Positions 43,155-53,145 are shown, counted from the first letter of the stretch. The stretch is 64,000 nt of DNA from Deinococcus cellulosilyticus NBRC 106333 = KACC 11606 (GCF_007990775.1 NZ_BJXB01000004.1:124001-188000), one strand, 5' to 3'. Notes: a model not told the origin generated them from the letters alone. Translations and numbers: made by a program.

Positions 43155-44405
43155 TCAGCTGCCTTCCACCCCCAGGCCCTGCGGCATTCCGGAATCGCGT
43201 TGCCGCTGGCGGTAGAGGGCCGCGGCCTCCTGGTACTGCTGGTGTTCGGCATGGTGATCGGGCACATCCAGGGGGCCTTCTTGCACCCCGAAGAAACCGG
43301 CCAGACCTTCATTGGCGGCCACCGCCAGGGGGCCAGAGCGTTCGAACATCACCCGTTCGTACTGCCGGATGGCCTGGTCAGGGCTGGGGTGTTCTGCAAT
43401 GCAGCGGGCCAGTTCCGCGCCTTCCAGCAGGGCCAGGTTGGCCCCGAATCCACCGAAGGGGGCCATCAGGTGGGCGGCGTCCCCCAGCAGGGTCACCCCG
43501 GGGACATGCGCCCAGCGCATTGGGGCCGGCAGGGCGAACAGGGGCCGCACCACGAAGACACCTTCGTTGTGACGGATGACGGCCAGCAGGTCTTCGCTCC
43601 AGCCTGTGAAGGTGTCCAGCAGGTGCTGGCGGACCTGGTCCGGGTCTTTCAGGTTGAGGCCTGCCTGGGTGTGCCAGTCGAGGGGGGTTTTCATGCCAAT
43701 GTAGACCCGCACGTGGCAGTGGCTGTTGCGCTGCCCGATGATGCCCAGCCTCTGTCCGTCGGTGGCGAACATGTCCCCTTCCCCGACCAGGCGGGCGATG
43801 TCCGGGTGGCGCCGGTCCACGTCATCAAATTGCACCTCCAGAAACGTCACCCCGGAGTATTGGGGCACCTGGTCGGTGAGCAGGGGGCGGACCCTGGAGT
43901 GGGCACCGTCCGCCCCGATCAGCAGGTCCACGTCTGCCGTGCTGCCGTGCTCGAAGTGCAGCCGGTGGGTGCCTCCCCCGAGGGGGGTCACGTGGAGGAG
44001 TTTGTGGTTCCATTGCACGATGCCAGGGGCGAGGTGGTCGGTCAGCAGGGTGCGCAGTTGACCCCGGTCGATTTCCGGTGCAGCGGTGTCAGAGCGTTGT
44101 GGGACAAATTGACTGAGCACGTTCCCCTGGGAATCCAGCCGTTTCTTGGCCTGGCTTTCCGGGCGGGCGAGTTGCATGAAGGCAGCGAGGAGGCCGGCAT
44201 CTTCCAGGGCGATCTGACCCTGGTCGGCGTGCATGTCGAGGGTGCCGCCCTGGTTTCGTGAGGTGGCCGAGAGGTCCCCTTCATAGACCGTGACGGGGAT
44301 GCCCCGTTGTTGCAGGACGCGGGCGCACAGCAAGCCACCGGGTCCTGCCCCGATGATGGCGATGCGAGGGGTGGGGGGCGTGTGAGGGTTGAGTGGTTGT
44401 GACAT
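43155..44405 (-). CDS. FAD-dependent monooxygenase, TetX/PHBH-like
   Basis: 416 residues. FAD-binding GxGxxG in IAIIGAGPGGLLCARVLQQRGI (about 14-35), the DG motif in DLLIGADGAHSRVRPLL (about 150), and the C-terminal GD motif TLLGDAAHLMAPFGGFGANLALLEGAELA (about 305-333). These are the class A flavoprotein hydroxylase signatures. The best-known relative with the G-F-G-A-N-L-A arrangement is the tetracycline monooxygenase TetX group, but substrate cannot be assigned. A plausible promoter is TTGCAC-17 bp-TTTAAT upstream on the minus strand. Confidence 0.85.
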   Translation of the reverse strand: MSQPLNPHTPPTPRIAIIGAGPGGLLCARVLQQRGIPVTVYEGDLSATSRNQGGTLDMHADQGQIALEDAGLLAAFMQLARPESQAKKRLDSQGNVLSQFVPQRSDTAAPEIDRGQLRTLLTDHLAPGIVQWNHKLLHVTPLGGGTHRLHFEHGSTADVDLLIGADGAHSRVRPLLTDQVPQYSGVTFLEVQFDDVDRRHPDIARLVGEGDMFATDGQRLGIIGQRNSHCHVRVYIGMKTPLDWHTQAGLNLKDPDQVRQHLLDTFTGWSEDLLAVIRHNEGVFVVRPLFALPAPMRWAHVPGVTLLGDAAHLMAPFGGFGANLALLEGAELARCIAEHPSPDQAIRQYERVMFERSGPLAVAANEGLAGFFGVQEGPLDVPDHHAEHQQYQEAAALYRQRQRDSGMPQGLGVEGS

Positions 44406-44517
44406 GTTTTCTCCTTGAGGTGAACGGGAGAGGCAGCCGTCAACACCTCCCGGCCACCTCTCCAGTTGTATGGGTATTAAAGCATATTCGATTCAAAAGT
44501 GCAATGACTAAACTTTT

Positions 44518-44826
44518 TTATCGTTTCACCTTTAAGGTCTGGCGAGACAGGATGCGCCAGCTGGACTCACCGACCCTCAAACCCCCACCAGATGGCCCTG
44601 GCAGCAAAGCCAGAACCGAGCCCCACCTGTCGGACAATGTCAGTTGAACAAAAACCCGTGTAGGTTCATTGCCGTACAGATCGAGTTCAGCGCCGATGTT
44701 CGCGTGAGCACTCACAATACATGCGCACAAAGCCCCCTCTGGTTTTCCCAGGGATTCTTTCAGGAGCTGTGCCAAGAACCCCACAAGCCCCAACCCCACA
44801 TCTGAATTCAGACGCACCCCGAACAT
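44518..44826 (-). CDS. Hypothetical protein (102 residues)
   Basis: Starts MFGVRLNSDVGLGLVGFLAQLL and has coding-like composition, with one Cys pair (ALCACIVSAHANIG) and a central strand EPTRVFVQLTLSD. No domain or signal recognised. Divergent from the MerR gene. May be a remnant or a real small gene. Confidence 0.4.
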   Translation of the reverse strand: MFGVRLNSDVGLGLVGFLAQLLKESLGKPEGALCACIVSAHANIGAELDLYGNEPTRVFVQLTLSDRWGSVLALLPGPSGGGLRVGESSWRILSRQTLKVKR

Positions 44827-44906
44827 CAGGCCCACTCACACCATGACAGGGAATCGCATGACAGGGCTCCAGGCAGGGGCAGAACAGCCGTCCAGGGGTC
44901 AACCTG

Positions 44907-44937
44907 TTGACTGTGCTGGCAGGTCAGGCATTATGCT
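44907..44937 (+). promoter_or_regulatory. MerR-type promoter with 19-bp spacer
   Basis: TTGACT (44907-44912), 19-bp spacer with a GGCAGGTCAGGC element, TATGCT (44932-44937). The long spacer is the hallmark of MerR-controlled promoters, so autoregulation is likely. Transcription would start at or beside the ATG at 44945, giving a leaderless mRNA. Confidence 0.6.
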
Positions 44938-44944
44938 CAGGCAG

Positions 44945-45793
44945 ATGCCCATGGTCAAACTGCTGTCGATTGGTCAATTTGCCCGGCTCGCAGGCCTCAC
45001 CCCCCGGATGCTCAGGTGTTACGAGCAGCAAGGTTTGCTCGTCCCCCACCGGACCGACTCCGGCACCGGGTACCGGTACTACCAACCAGAGCAACTGTCA
45101 ACCGCCGTGTACATCCGCACACTCAGGCGCACCGACCTGGGCCTCAAGCAGATCCAGCGGGTGCTGAAAGCCCCGATGGTGCACCGTCTGTCCTTGCTGC
45201 AAAAACACCAGGCGAACGTGGAACAAAAAATCATGGTGTTGCATCAGGCCCTGGAGGAACTTCGTCACCTGCAAGGCAACAACGCCGAGCTCTACCCGGT
45301 CACGCAGGCCACCCGCCCCACCCACTTTTCCCTGAGTTTGCAACTGGAGGTGACCATCGACCAGGTGGATGCAGCCCGGGTGTTCGCCCTCCACCAGTTG
45401 CAAAAGCACCTGCAAGAACAGCAGCTGCAAGCCGCAGGGCCCCCGTACGCCCAGTACCTGCTGCCTTCCTCACCCGGCTTGCCGCCATCTTTTCCACAGA
45501 GATGGCAAACGCCTGTGGTTTACCCCATGACTTTCGGGGTGCCGGTGGAGCAGGTGGTGCTGGACGAGCCGCCTCTGGTGTTCAAGCAGCACCCTGAAGT
45601 GCAGGTGCTGTCCACCCTGCACTTCGGTGGGTACGAACCGATCCACCTTGCCTTGCAACACATTGCCCTGCAAGCCTCCCAGCGGGACCTCCAGCTCACC
45701 CGGCATGTGCGGGAGGTGTACCACCTGCATGCCCTTGCCACACACAACAGCAATGCTTACCAGACCGAACTGCAGGTGGAACTGCCTTCCTGA
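44945..45793 (+). CDS. MerR-family regulator with GyrI-like ligand domain
   Basis: 282 residues. N-terminal MerR HTH (LLSIGQFARLAGLTPRMLRCYEQQGLLVPHRTD..GYRYY) at about 5-45, a helical linker, and a C-terminal GyrI/SOUL-like ligand-binding domain from about 125 (THFSLSLQLEVTIDQVDAARVF) of BmrR/EcmrR type. ATGs at 44933 and 44951 are alternatives; 44945 is chosen from promoter position. Likely a multidrug or small-molecule sensor; no cognate efflux gene is adjacent. Confidence 0.85.
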   Translation: MPMVKLLSIGQFARLAGLTPRMLRCYEQQGLLVPHRTDSGTGYRYYQPEQLSTAVYIRTLRRTDLGLKQIQRVLKAPMVHRLSLLQKHQANVEQKIMVLHQALEELRHLQGNNAELYPVTQATRPTHFSLSLQLEVTIDQVDAARVFALHQLQKHLQEQQLQAAGPPYAQYLLPSSPGLPPSFPQRWQTPVVYPMTFGVPVEQVVLDEPPLVFKQHPEVQVLSTLHFGGYEPIHLALQHIALQASQRDLQLTRHVREVYHLHALATHNSNAYQTELQVELPS

Positions 45794-46199
45794 CCCGTGG
45801 TCTCCCATGGGTTTGGTCACCCAGAACCGTCCAGATGGGTTTTTTCGCATCCTGCAGGCAAACCGATTGCTTGCAGGAACCCCGAACAGCCCACTTTCTC
45901 GCTGGATTCATCAGGCCACCCGGGTCGGTTCACCACACTGCGGACGGGAACACTGAATTTTCCTGCGGAGCTGCTCCTTCAAGGCTGCACTCTCTGGGGT
46001 GCATCTCCCGGACCTCTGGGCACCAGAGAACCCATAGACCTGTTTCCAACGTCCGCAGTGCTGTGTGGGAGGCCAGCCCTCCGGGCAGAAAGCCACCTCA
46101 TCGACAGCCAGGTGACCGTGAGGTGCCTTCACCTTAATGTCTGACCCAGTGTCAAAGTCAGGGGTGCTCGTTTTCGCAGAGGTGTGTTACGTTCACCCC
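45794..46199. other. Intergenic stretch
   Basis: No gene recognised. TTACGT at 46187-46192, 7 bp before the downstream ATG, could be a -10 for a leaderless transcript of the GH13 gene. Confidence 0.35.
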
Positions 46200-47963
46200 A
46201 TGCCCCCCTCCACCTTGCGGTTTCATCACGACGGCACAATGCATTTCCTGGAAGTGCACCCCGAGCACCTCAACATCAAAGTGGAAGCCCCTCCTGAAAC
46301 CACCCACGGGTGGGTGGTGACCTACCTGGGGGGTGATGAGCAGCAAACCCCCCTGCACAAGGAAGGGCCCTGCTGGACCGGGAGGTTGCCCCGCAGCAAC
46401 CTGCACTACCGGTTTCGGTTCCTGGTTCAAGGCAAGGTCTGGTGGTACAACCAATCCGGAGTGTCCAGCACCTCACCGGCGTTTCACACCGATTTCAAGC
46501 ACACCGAACAGGCCCCACCGGAATGGGTGCATGGGCGGGTGTTCTACCAGATTTTTGTGGACCGCTTCAAGAACGGCAACCCCGCCCTTTCGGTGCGGGA
46601 AGGGGAGTACCTGTACGAAGGCCACCCGGTCAAAGCCCGCAGGTGGGAGGACTCCCCCACCCGGGAGCATGGCGCCAGGGAGTTTTACGGTGGGGACCTC
46701 GAAGGCATCCGGCAAAGCGTCCCCTACCTCAAGACCCTCGGGGTGAATGCCCTGTACCTGAATCCCATCTTTGAGAGCCCCTCCTCCCACAAGTACGACA
46801 CCCAGGATTACCACCGCATCGACCCGCATTTTGGCACCAACCAGGACTTTGCACGGTGGATGAAAGACATGCACGAAAACGACATCCGTGTGGTGCTGGA
46901 TGGGGTGTTCAACCACACCGGGGACCGCCACATGTGGATGAACCGGGAACAGGTGTACGGCTTCCGGGGGGCCCACCAGGGAGGAGACACCCGGAGGCAT
47001 TACACCTACCACGGTCCCGGTCCGGACGATTACCTGGGGTGGGCCGGAATCAAAACCCTGCCGAAACTGGATTACCAGCACCCGGAGGTCAGAAGCAAAA
47101 TGTACGGGCAGCGGCACTCGGTGGTGCGCTACTGGCTGAATCCCCCCTACAACGTGGATGGGTGGCGGCTGGATGTCAGCCCGATGATCGGCAAGAACGG
47201 CACCGATGAAGGCAACCAGGAGATCCTCTCAGGCATCTGGCAGGCCGCCCGGGAAACCCGTCCGGACAGCTTCATTTTTGGGGAGCACGTGTTTGACGCC
47301 ACCAGGTGGCTGCAAGGCGGGGTGGAAGACGGCAGCATGAACTACCACGGGTTCACCCACCCCACCTGGGGGTTCCTCGCCGGGGTGGAGCACCGCATGC
47401 AACCCGCGCAGGTCACCGCAGAGGATTACGCCCAAAGGCTCACCACGTCCCTCTCCAGCCTGCCCCACCCGCACCAACTCGCCCAGGTCAACTTGCTGTC
47501 CTCCCATGACACCGTGCGTTTCGCCACCCTCTGTCCGGACCCGGACCTGCAAAAAATCGGAGCTGCCTTGCTGCTCACCTTCATCGGGGTGCCCTGCATT
47601 TACTACGGGGACGAGATCGGTTTGCAAGGGGGAGAGGACCCCGACTGCCGCAAACCCATGCCGTGGGGCAGCCCGGCCTTCCAGGGGGACTTGCACCGGT
47701 GGTACCGGACGTTGATTCAATTGCGGCACCAGGAACAGGCCCTGCAACGGGGTGCCTTTCAGGTCCTGCACGCCCAGGGGGACGAGTTGGTGTTCGAACG
47801 CAGACTGGGCCCCGAACGGATCCGGGTGCTGCTCAGCCGGGGAGAAGGGTTTTTGTCGCCCCTGGAAGGCCAGTGGCTGGACCCTGTCACTTCACAACTG
47901 CACCGCAAGCAGGTGAGAATCCCTTCGAAAGGGGTGGTGATCCTCAAAAGCACTTGCAAATGA
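46200..47963 (+). CDS. Neopullulanase/maltodextrin glucosidase-like GH13
   Basis: 587 residues, no signal peptide, so cytoplasmic. An N-terminal beta-sandwich (about 1-100, CBM34-like) precedes the GH13 barrel: YQIFVDRFKNGNP, region I DGVFNHTGDRH, region II GWRLDVSPMIG (nucleophile D), region III FIFGEHVFDATRW (acid E), region IV LLSSHDTVRF. Length and domain order match MalZ/neopullulanase/cyclomaltodextrinase. Hydrolyses imported malto-oligosaccharides by inference. ATG 46200 is chosen because a -10-like TTACGT lies 7 bp upstream. Confidence 0.88.
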   Translation: MPPSTLRFHHDGTMHFLEVHPEHLNIKVEAPPETTHGWVVTYLGGDEQQTPLHKEGPCWTGRLPRSNLHYRFRFLVQGKVWWYNQSGVSSTSPAFHTDFKHTEQAPPEWVHGRVFYQIFVDRFKNGNPALSVREGEYLYEGHPVKARRWEDSPTREHGAREFYGGDLEGIRQSVPYLKTLGVNALYLNPIFESPSSHKYDTQDYHRIDPHFGTNQDFARWMKDMHENDIRVVLDGVFNHTGDRHMWMNREQVYGFRGAHQGGDTRRHYTYHGPGPDDYLGWAGIKTLPKLDYQHPEVRSKMYGQRHSVVRYWLNPPYNVDGWRLDVSPMIGKNGTDEGNQEILSGIWQAARETRPDSFIFGEHVFDATRWLQGGVEDGSMNYHGFTHPTWGFLAGVEHRMQPAQVTAEDYAQRLTTSLSSLPHPHQLAQVNLLSSHDTVRFATLCPDPDLQKIGAALLLTFIGVPCIYYGDEIGLQGGEDPDCRKPMPWGSPAFQGDLHRWYRTLIQLRHQEQALQRGAFQVLHAQGDELVFERRLGPERIRVLLSRGEGFLSPLEGQWLDPVTSQLHRKQVRIPSKGVVILKSTCK

Positions 47964-48088
47964 AAGGTGAAAGCCCGGCAACAGGTCCACGTCCACCAGG
48001 CAGGACCACCCCCAGGGAAGTCCCGGATCCCCACCCAGAACGTACACTGAATGAACCCTGGACTTCATCACACAGGGCGGAGGAACGC

Positions 48089-48481
48089 ATGATTCACCTG
48101 GTGATTGACCCACAATCCGAACCGGACCTCTCCACCTCCGCTCCGCACGACCACCCGGCACCAGACGCCACCCTCCTGCTCACCCGCCTGGACTGCATCA
48201 AGGGTTACGTGCTGCAAGGCACTGAACTGCCGACAGGTCACGTGTTGCTGCCCCTCTCTCCCCTGCTCACCGATGAAGGTCCACCCGATGGAGCGGTGTT
48301 TTTGTTGTCCGTTTATGGGGACCATTCCTGGAGGTCCACCCCCTTGCTGTACACCCTCAGTGAAGAGCGTGCACAGGCCATGGTGGCCCATCTGAACGAG
48401 CGCTCCATTCCCACCAGTCCATTTGACCACAGTTACTCCACCCTGCTTCCATTCCTGACCCCAACCACACCCGGCAGGTGA
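48089..48481 (+). CDS. Hypothetical protein (130 residues)
   Basis: Begins MIHLVIDPQSEPDL; soluble, no signal. GCGGAGGA lies 4-11 nt before the ATG, a strong ribosome site. Central strands LLLTRLDCIKGYVLQG and VFLLSVYGDHSWRSTPLLYTLS. No domain recognised. Located 125 bp after the neopullulanase gene on the same strand. Confidence 0.6.
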   Translation: MIHLVIDPQSEPDLSTSAPHDHPAPDATLLLTRLDCIKGYVLQGTELPTGHVLLPLSPLLTDEGPPDGAVFLLSVYGDHSWRSTPLLYTLSEERAQAMVAHLNERSIPTSPFDHSYSTLLPFLTPTTPGR

Positions 48482-49134
48482 GAACCTTCTGCAGACCTGC
48501 CCAGGCAAAATCACATGTGACCCGGTGTGCCAGGGGTTGGTGAAGCAGCACCCAACGCCAAGGTCCTTTCCCCTGTCAAAAGACAACCCGGGAAAAGCCC
48601 TGTGGAAAGGCCATTCATCCGTGGCCCTTGAAATTTTCCTCGGAAAATCCTGAATCCTGATGATGGCTCTCTCTATGTCACTCAGGAAAAAACAGTGGTC
48701 TGCTCCCCACCGCATCAAAGCCGAACCCGAATGGCACCCAGCTTCAAATTGCTGGATGGGTTTGCCAGAGCACCCTCACCGAATCTCAGATCCAGCCCTG
48801 TTTCACTGAACTGTCAGGACCCTGAACCCGGGCTGCCCTGGCCAGAGACGGACAGGACCAGCGGTGACCAGCAGCATTTGACGACCCCCAAGATGGACCG
48901 TGTGACGTCATGGTGAACCCTTTCCTCTGCTGGATTCTTTGCCCTCGGGTCCAGGGGAAACGTTCAACTGCCCTGCAGGTCAACTTCTGTCTCAGGGAAG
49001 TGCCACCAGCAACTGCTCGGGAAACCAGTGTTCTTCCAGAGAACCGCTGACCTGCACGTGGTTGCCTTCCACCAGCCGGGGGCACAACACCAGCGTGCCC
49101 GCTGCCAGGGGCTGGTGGGTTTGGTGGCAGCCCA
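48482..49134. other. Gap without recognised gene
   Basis: Only short frames; nothing supported. Confidence 0.4.
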
Positions 49135-49590
49135 TCAGCTGAAGCTCGGGGCACCCTGGGGCACCACCACCTCTGGTCCTTCGAGCTTGCTTTTCAGTCC
49201 TTGCAGGGACCTGTCGATCATCTGCACAAAATGGTCTTTGCGCATCCGGGCGGCCAGGGCGGCCATCGGACCAATCAGGTTGACTTCCTGGGTGACCCGC
49301 ACCCCTTCGGGCACCCGTTCCCAACTGCGTTTGATGTTGATTTCCACCCCTATTCCATGCTGGTAGGAGAGCATGAAACTGCAGCTGGGGTCACACAGCA
49401 CCACCCGAAAAGCATGGGTGCTTCCCCGCTGGGTGGTGAGGCTGCCTGTCGATCCAAGCCGCAAAGACTGGTCGCTGGAAGCAGTTTGAATTTCAGGGTC
49501 CCAGGAGGACCACAGGGCAGGCTGAACCCACTGGGACCACACATCTTGAGGTGTGGCACGCAGGATGATGCTGTTTTGGTGGACATGCAT
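49135..49590 (-). CDS. SRPBCC-family protein (polyketide cyclase/START-like)
   Basis: 151 residues. The N-terminus IILRATPQDVWSQWVQPALWSSWDPEIQ is the helix-grip pattern of SRPBCC proteins, with GSTGSLTTQRGSTHAFRVVL and the long C-terminal helix ALAARMRKDHFVQMIDRSLQGLKSKLEG. Probably binds a hydrophobic ligand. No partner gene adjacent. Confidence 0.75.
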   Translation of the reverse strand: MHVHQNSIILRATPQDVWSQWVQPALWSSWDPEIQTASSDQSLRLGSTGSLTTQRGSTHAFRVVLCDPSCSFMLSYQHGIGVEINIKRSWERVPEGVRVTQEVNLIGPMAALAARMRKDHFVQMIDRSLQGLKSKLEGPEVVVPQGAPSFS

Positions 49591-50206
49591 GGTTGACCCC
49601 TTTCGTCATTGCATGTTAGCGGCTGTGGTCTTGTTGTTTTCTTACAGGCCAAAGGGAAAGTTTGCCGTTGTGATCAACCAGTTTCAAGACTTTTGGACCG
49701 GGTCAAAGTCGTGTCGGGCCCTCAGCACAGTTCACTTGGGTCAGCGCCGTTCCAGCCCCGCACTTGCCAGGACGCCCTGACCACCAGCATCCTTGCAGCG
49801 GACGGTACACTGCAGCACTTCCGGTGGAAGTCACCTTCGGGGCCCTGTGAAGCCTGGCCGGTTCAGCTGCTGTTTCCGTCACCCTGGTCAACACGTTCTA
49901 CCAGCACACCTGCCCGTGCCGGCTGAGTCAGCGTCATCCTGGGTACAAAGTGCGTCAGGCTTCACTGAAGGTGTTCGACCGCTGGCAGGTGGGCGCTCCC
50001 GTCATTGGGTCATCCAGCCAGATGCAGGCTCTGCACCCCCGGGTTCATCCTCAGGCTGCTCACTCAGGTCATGCAGGCTGCCATTGAGCAGGACCTTAAA
50101 CTCAACATTGAGGCTGGGGGTGACCTCCTGCTGGCGCGGACAGGGGGTGCTCCCACCAGCATCCCCGATTTCTGACGGCAGCCATCAGAGGACAGGGGCA
50201 AATGAG
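49591..50206. other. Gap with a gene remnant
   Basis: The + frame 50030-50175 (LRLLTQVMQAAIEQDLKL, then GGDLLLARTGGAPTSIPDF-stop) has coding-like composition but no start. The rest shows nothing. Confidence 0.35.
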
Positions 50207-50236
50207 AGGACCAGGGGTCATCAGACCCCTGGTCCT
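50207..50236. terminator. Intrinsic terminator after amylase
   Basis: AGGACCAGGGGTC, loop ATCA, GACCCCTGGTCCT: a 13-bp perfect stem 11 bp beyond the amylase stop on the minus strand. Confidence 0.75.
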
Positions 50237-50246
50237 TTGCTGTCCT

Positions 50247-52151
50247 TTATTCTCTGAAGCTGCCGTCTGTGCGGGTGACGGTTCCGGAGGCGGGGGTGGT
50301 GAAGGTGCGGTTCCCTCCCGTTTCCCATTTCACGGAGGCCCCGCTGTCTCCGGGCACTTTGATGTACTTGTACTCCAGGTAGGTGCTCTTCGGCAAGTCC
50401 ACCGTGGCTTTCCAGGTGCACACCGATCCTGAGCAGTTGCTGGGCGTCATGGTGACGGCGTTGGTGGTGTTCCAGTTGCCGAGGTCGGGGTTGCTGCCGA
50501 CCAGTTTGATGTTCTGACCGAACCAGGTGCTGGCCGTGACCTGGAAGGTGGTGGGGATGCTGGTGCCGCAGTTGGTGCATCCTCCACTGGTGGTGTAAAT
50601 GGCCATGGTGCGGGCAGGCACGGTCACGGGAATCTGGCCTGACCCGTTCACCTGCACGGAAGCGGGTGCCCCGGATCCCAACTGGTCATTGAGGGTGGTC
50701 CCGGCAGCGAGTTTGCCCTGGGTGTTGAGGGTGACGGTGGCAGGGCTGCCGCTGGTGTTCATCACCACCACGGCCTGGTTGTTGCTGGCGCTCCTGAGGA
50801 AGGCGAAAACGTTCTGCCCTCCGTTGGGCCGCCACAGTTCACTGTAAGAGCCTTTCCACAGGGCTTCGTTGTTGGTGCGCACACTGGCGAGTTTGCGCAC
50901 GTGGTCCACGGTGCTCTGGGGGGTGCCTCCTCCGGCCAGGAAACCCCCCTGGGGGGTGCTGCGTCCCGTCTGGTCCCACGCCCAGGAGGGCATGTCGTAA
51001 CGGTTGTCGGGGTCGCCTGCCCCATACATGCCGAGTTCGTCTCCGTAGTAGAGTTGGGGAATCCCGGGCAGGGTGAAGAGGAGGCCGAGGGCCAGCTGGT
51101 AACGGGAGCGGATTTCGCTTTCGGGCACCCCGGAGCCGGGTTCGTTCACGAAGCGGGGCACGTCGTGGCTGTCCAGCAGGTTGATTTGGAGCAAGGCCCG
51201 GTCGAGTCCGAGGGTGCCCACGTAATCCTGCACTTTGGCGGCCAGACCGTCGAGGCTTCCCCCTTTGCCAATGGCGTTCACCAGGGCCACCCTGAGGGGC
51301 ATGTTGATGGTGGAGTCAAAGCCGGCATCCAGGTAGGGTTTGAGCTGGCCAGCGTTGTCTTCGTAGTAGGCTTCGGCGGTGATGAAGGTGTTCGGGCGGG
51401 CCTGGTTGATGCCGGGAATCCAGTGGTTTTGCCAGAACGGCATGCTGACGTGTTTGGCGGTGTCCATGCGGATGGCGTCGATGGGGTACTGGCTGGCCCA
51501 GGCTTTGGAGACGTTGACCAGATAGTCCCGCACCCACCAGTCTTCTTCACGGAAATCCGGCAGGCCGTAGAGGGGGCAAACCACGTCGTTGAGGCAGCTG
51601 GTGTGGAACCAGTCGGGGTGCTGTCGGGTGATTTCGGCCCCGTAGCCGGCGTGGTTGACCACCATGTCCATCATGAATTTCATGTTGTTGTTGTGGAGGT
51701 CTCCCAGCAACCCATGCAGTTCGCTGCTGCTTCCGAGTTTGGGTTCGACGTTGGTGTTGAACGGGTCCCGGTAGTTGATCCAGTAGCCGTGGTAACCGCA
51801 GGAGGTGTTGTAGAGTCCGACCTGTTCGTAGACGGGGGTGCTCCAAATGGTGGTGGCCCCGAGGTACTTGATGTAACCCAGTTTCTGCCTGAGGCCTGCG
51901 AGGTCACCCCCGTGGAATTTGGTTTTGCTGTTGGGGTCAAAGCAGTTGGGCTGTCCGGCGTTGTCGTTTGTGGTGTTGCCGTTGTAGAAGCGGTCGGGGA
52001 GCACCAGGTAAATGATCTGTTTGCGCCAGGTGTCAATGTTGCTTCCGGAGACGGTCTGGGGCTCCGGGGTGGGGGATGGGGGCACCTGGGAGGTGGTGCA
52101 GGCGACAAGGCTGAGGGTCAACAGGGTCAGCAATCCATGGTTCAAACGCAT
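50247..52151 (-). CDS. Alpha-amylase with C-terminal starch-binding domain (CBM20)
   Basis: 634-residue lipoprotein-type secreted amylase. Signal with lipobox L-S-L-V-A-C, GH13 catalytic domain (about 40-460): region I MDMVVNHAGYG, region II DAIRMDTAKHV (nucleophile D), region III FITAEAYYED (acid E), region IV LLDSHDVPRF. A beta-sandwich follows, then a CBM20 domain in the last about 100 residues (FQVTASTWFGQNIKLVGSNPDLGNW, YLEYKYIKV). The fold and CBM20 resemble cyclomaltodextrin glucanotransferase-type or maltogenic amylases. ATG 52151 has AAGGAG 7 nt upstream. Palindromes at 52223 and 52330 are candidate operators. Confidence 0.9.
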   Translation of the reverse strand: MRLNHGLLTLLTLSLVACTTSQVPPSPTPEPQTVSGSNIDTWRKQIIYLVLPDRFYNGNTTNDNAGQPNCFDPNSKTKFHGGDLAGLRQKLGYIKYLGATTIWSTPVYEQVGLYNTSCGYHGYWINYRDPFNTNVEPKLGSSSELHGLLGDLHNNNMKFMMDMVVNHAGYGAEITRQHPDWFHTSCLNDVVCPLYGLPDFREEDWWVRDYLVNVSKAWASQYPIDAIRMDTAKHVSMPFWQNHWIPGINQARPNTFITAEAYYEDNAGQLKPYLDAGFDSTINMPLRVALVNAIGKGGSLDGLAAKVQDYVGTLGLDRALLQINLLDSHDVPRFVNEPGSGVPESEIRSRYQLALGLLFTLPGIPQLYYGDELGMYGAGDPDNRYDMPSWAWDQTGRSTPQGGFLAGGGTPQSTVDHVRKLASVRTNNEALWKGSYSELWRPNGGQNVFAFLRSASNNQAVVVMNTSGSPATVTLNTQGKLAAGTTLNDQLGSGAPASVQVNGSGQIPVTVPARTMAIYTTSGGCTNCGTSIPTTFQVTASTWFGQNIKLVGSNPDLGNWNTTNAVTMTPSNCSGSVCTWKATVDLPKSTYLEYKYIKVPGDSGASVKWETGGNRTFTTPASGTVTRTDGSFRE

Positions 52152-52222
52152 GTGATCTCCTTGTGGATATGTCATTTTTTTGTAACGGGTTCAAAATGAT
52201 GATAGGAGATCAGAGCAAAGAT

Positions 52223-52236
52223 TGGAAGCAGTTCCA
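52223..52236. promoter_or_regulatory. Palindrome TGGAAGCAGTTCCA upstream of amylase
   Basis: TGGAA...TTCCA half-sites as in the LacI-type site at 23148, 72 bp before the amylase start. Confidence 0.45.
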
Positions 52237-52329
52237 GGGTATGAACTTTTGATTTGCATAGACATGTGCTTGACTTTTTGATTCCACATTCCTTGAAAAC
52301 TTCTTTCAGACTTCAATTCTTCCCGTTAT

Positions 52330-52346
52330 ATTGAACTCGGTTCAAT
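52330..52346. promoter_or_regulatory. Perfect operator-like palindrome
   Basis: ATTGAACTCGGTTCAAT: 7-bp arms around TCG. Part of the long upstream region of the amylase; regulator unknown. Confidence 0.5.
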
Positions 52347-53145
52347 AAAAAAATCTATGTCGTTTGACAAAGCGTAAAACCAATCGCCTACCTCGCTTCT
52401 TTTCCATCACTCCTGTTCAATAGGATTGTTCGTTACTTTTCAACAGACCACAACAGCGGCATTTTGCCGACCAGAAGTTCTCTGCACAGCTCCACTTGCC
52501 AAACTGGCTTTCACAACACTCTCCCAGAAGCGTTTCCACGACAGCAGGATCCGCCGCTCCCACTTGAACAGGACCCTCTTGACCCCTGCCATCCACCCGT
52601 GACACAACGATTGAGCCGCAACCGAGAATCCTTTACAGTGAAGCCATGAAAGGACCAAGGGCAAACTCCCGGGTGTTTGAGCAGGGGACCCAGCAAAACC
52701 CCACCCAACCCCAGCCCCATCTGCCCCGCCCCACTTGCAGTGGCTTGCTTCTCAACCCAAACCCTGGGAGTAGCGTCGCTCAACCCCTGCACGGCTCAAA
52801 ACCCCGACGGTTGCCTGACCGGGGCAGCTCTCACAAGAACATCAGCGCCACACAGTTCCCCACCTGGACGAATCAAACGACCTTACCGTGGGCAGAGGCA
52901 TGGCTGCAGCGGCCCCCCGAAATGGAAGCGGTACCAAGACACACCCACAGACGAGAAGACCGAACCCACACCTGCAGAACCGGGCACCCCACCAGGCTGA
53001 AATGCCCCCTGAAACCACACACCTCCTTTCCCAAAAGGTCCCCGCACAGCCCACAACTCCCGGTTGCCCGGCCTCCTGACCCCACAGTCCTTCAACCGAC
53101 CTCCCCTCACCGCCACCCCATCCAGGACCCCCGCAGGCCCACCCC
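52347..53145. other. Amylase upstream region and GC-rich gap
   Basis: AT-rich up to about 52450, then a Pro-codon-rich stretch with long but spurious-looking frames. TGGAAGCGGTACCA at 52923-52936 resembles the LacI-type sites but has no clear target gene. Confidence 0.35.

Noticed and set aside
50901..52199. A 432-codon plus-strand frame opposite the amylase, Gly/Val-rich.
   Set aside because: Low-complexity product of the amylase's codon bias; no start signal or domain.
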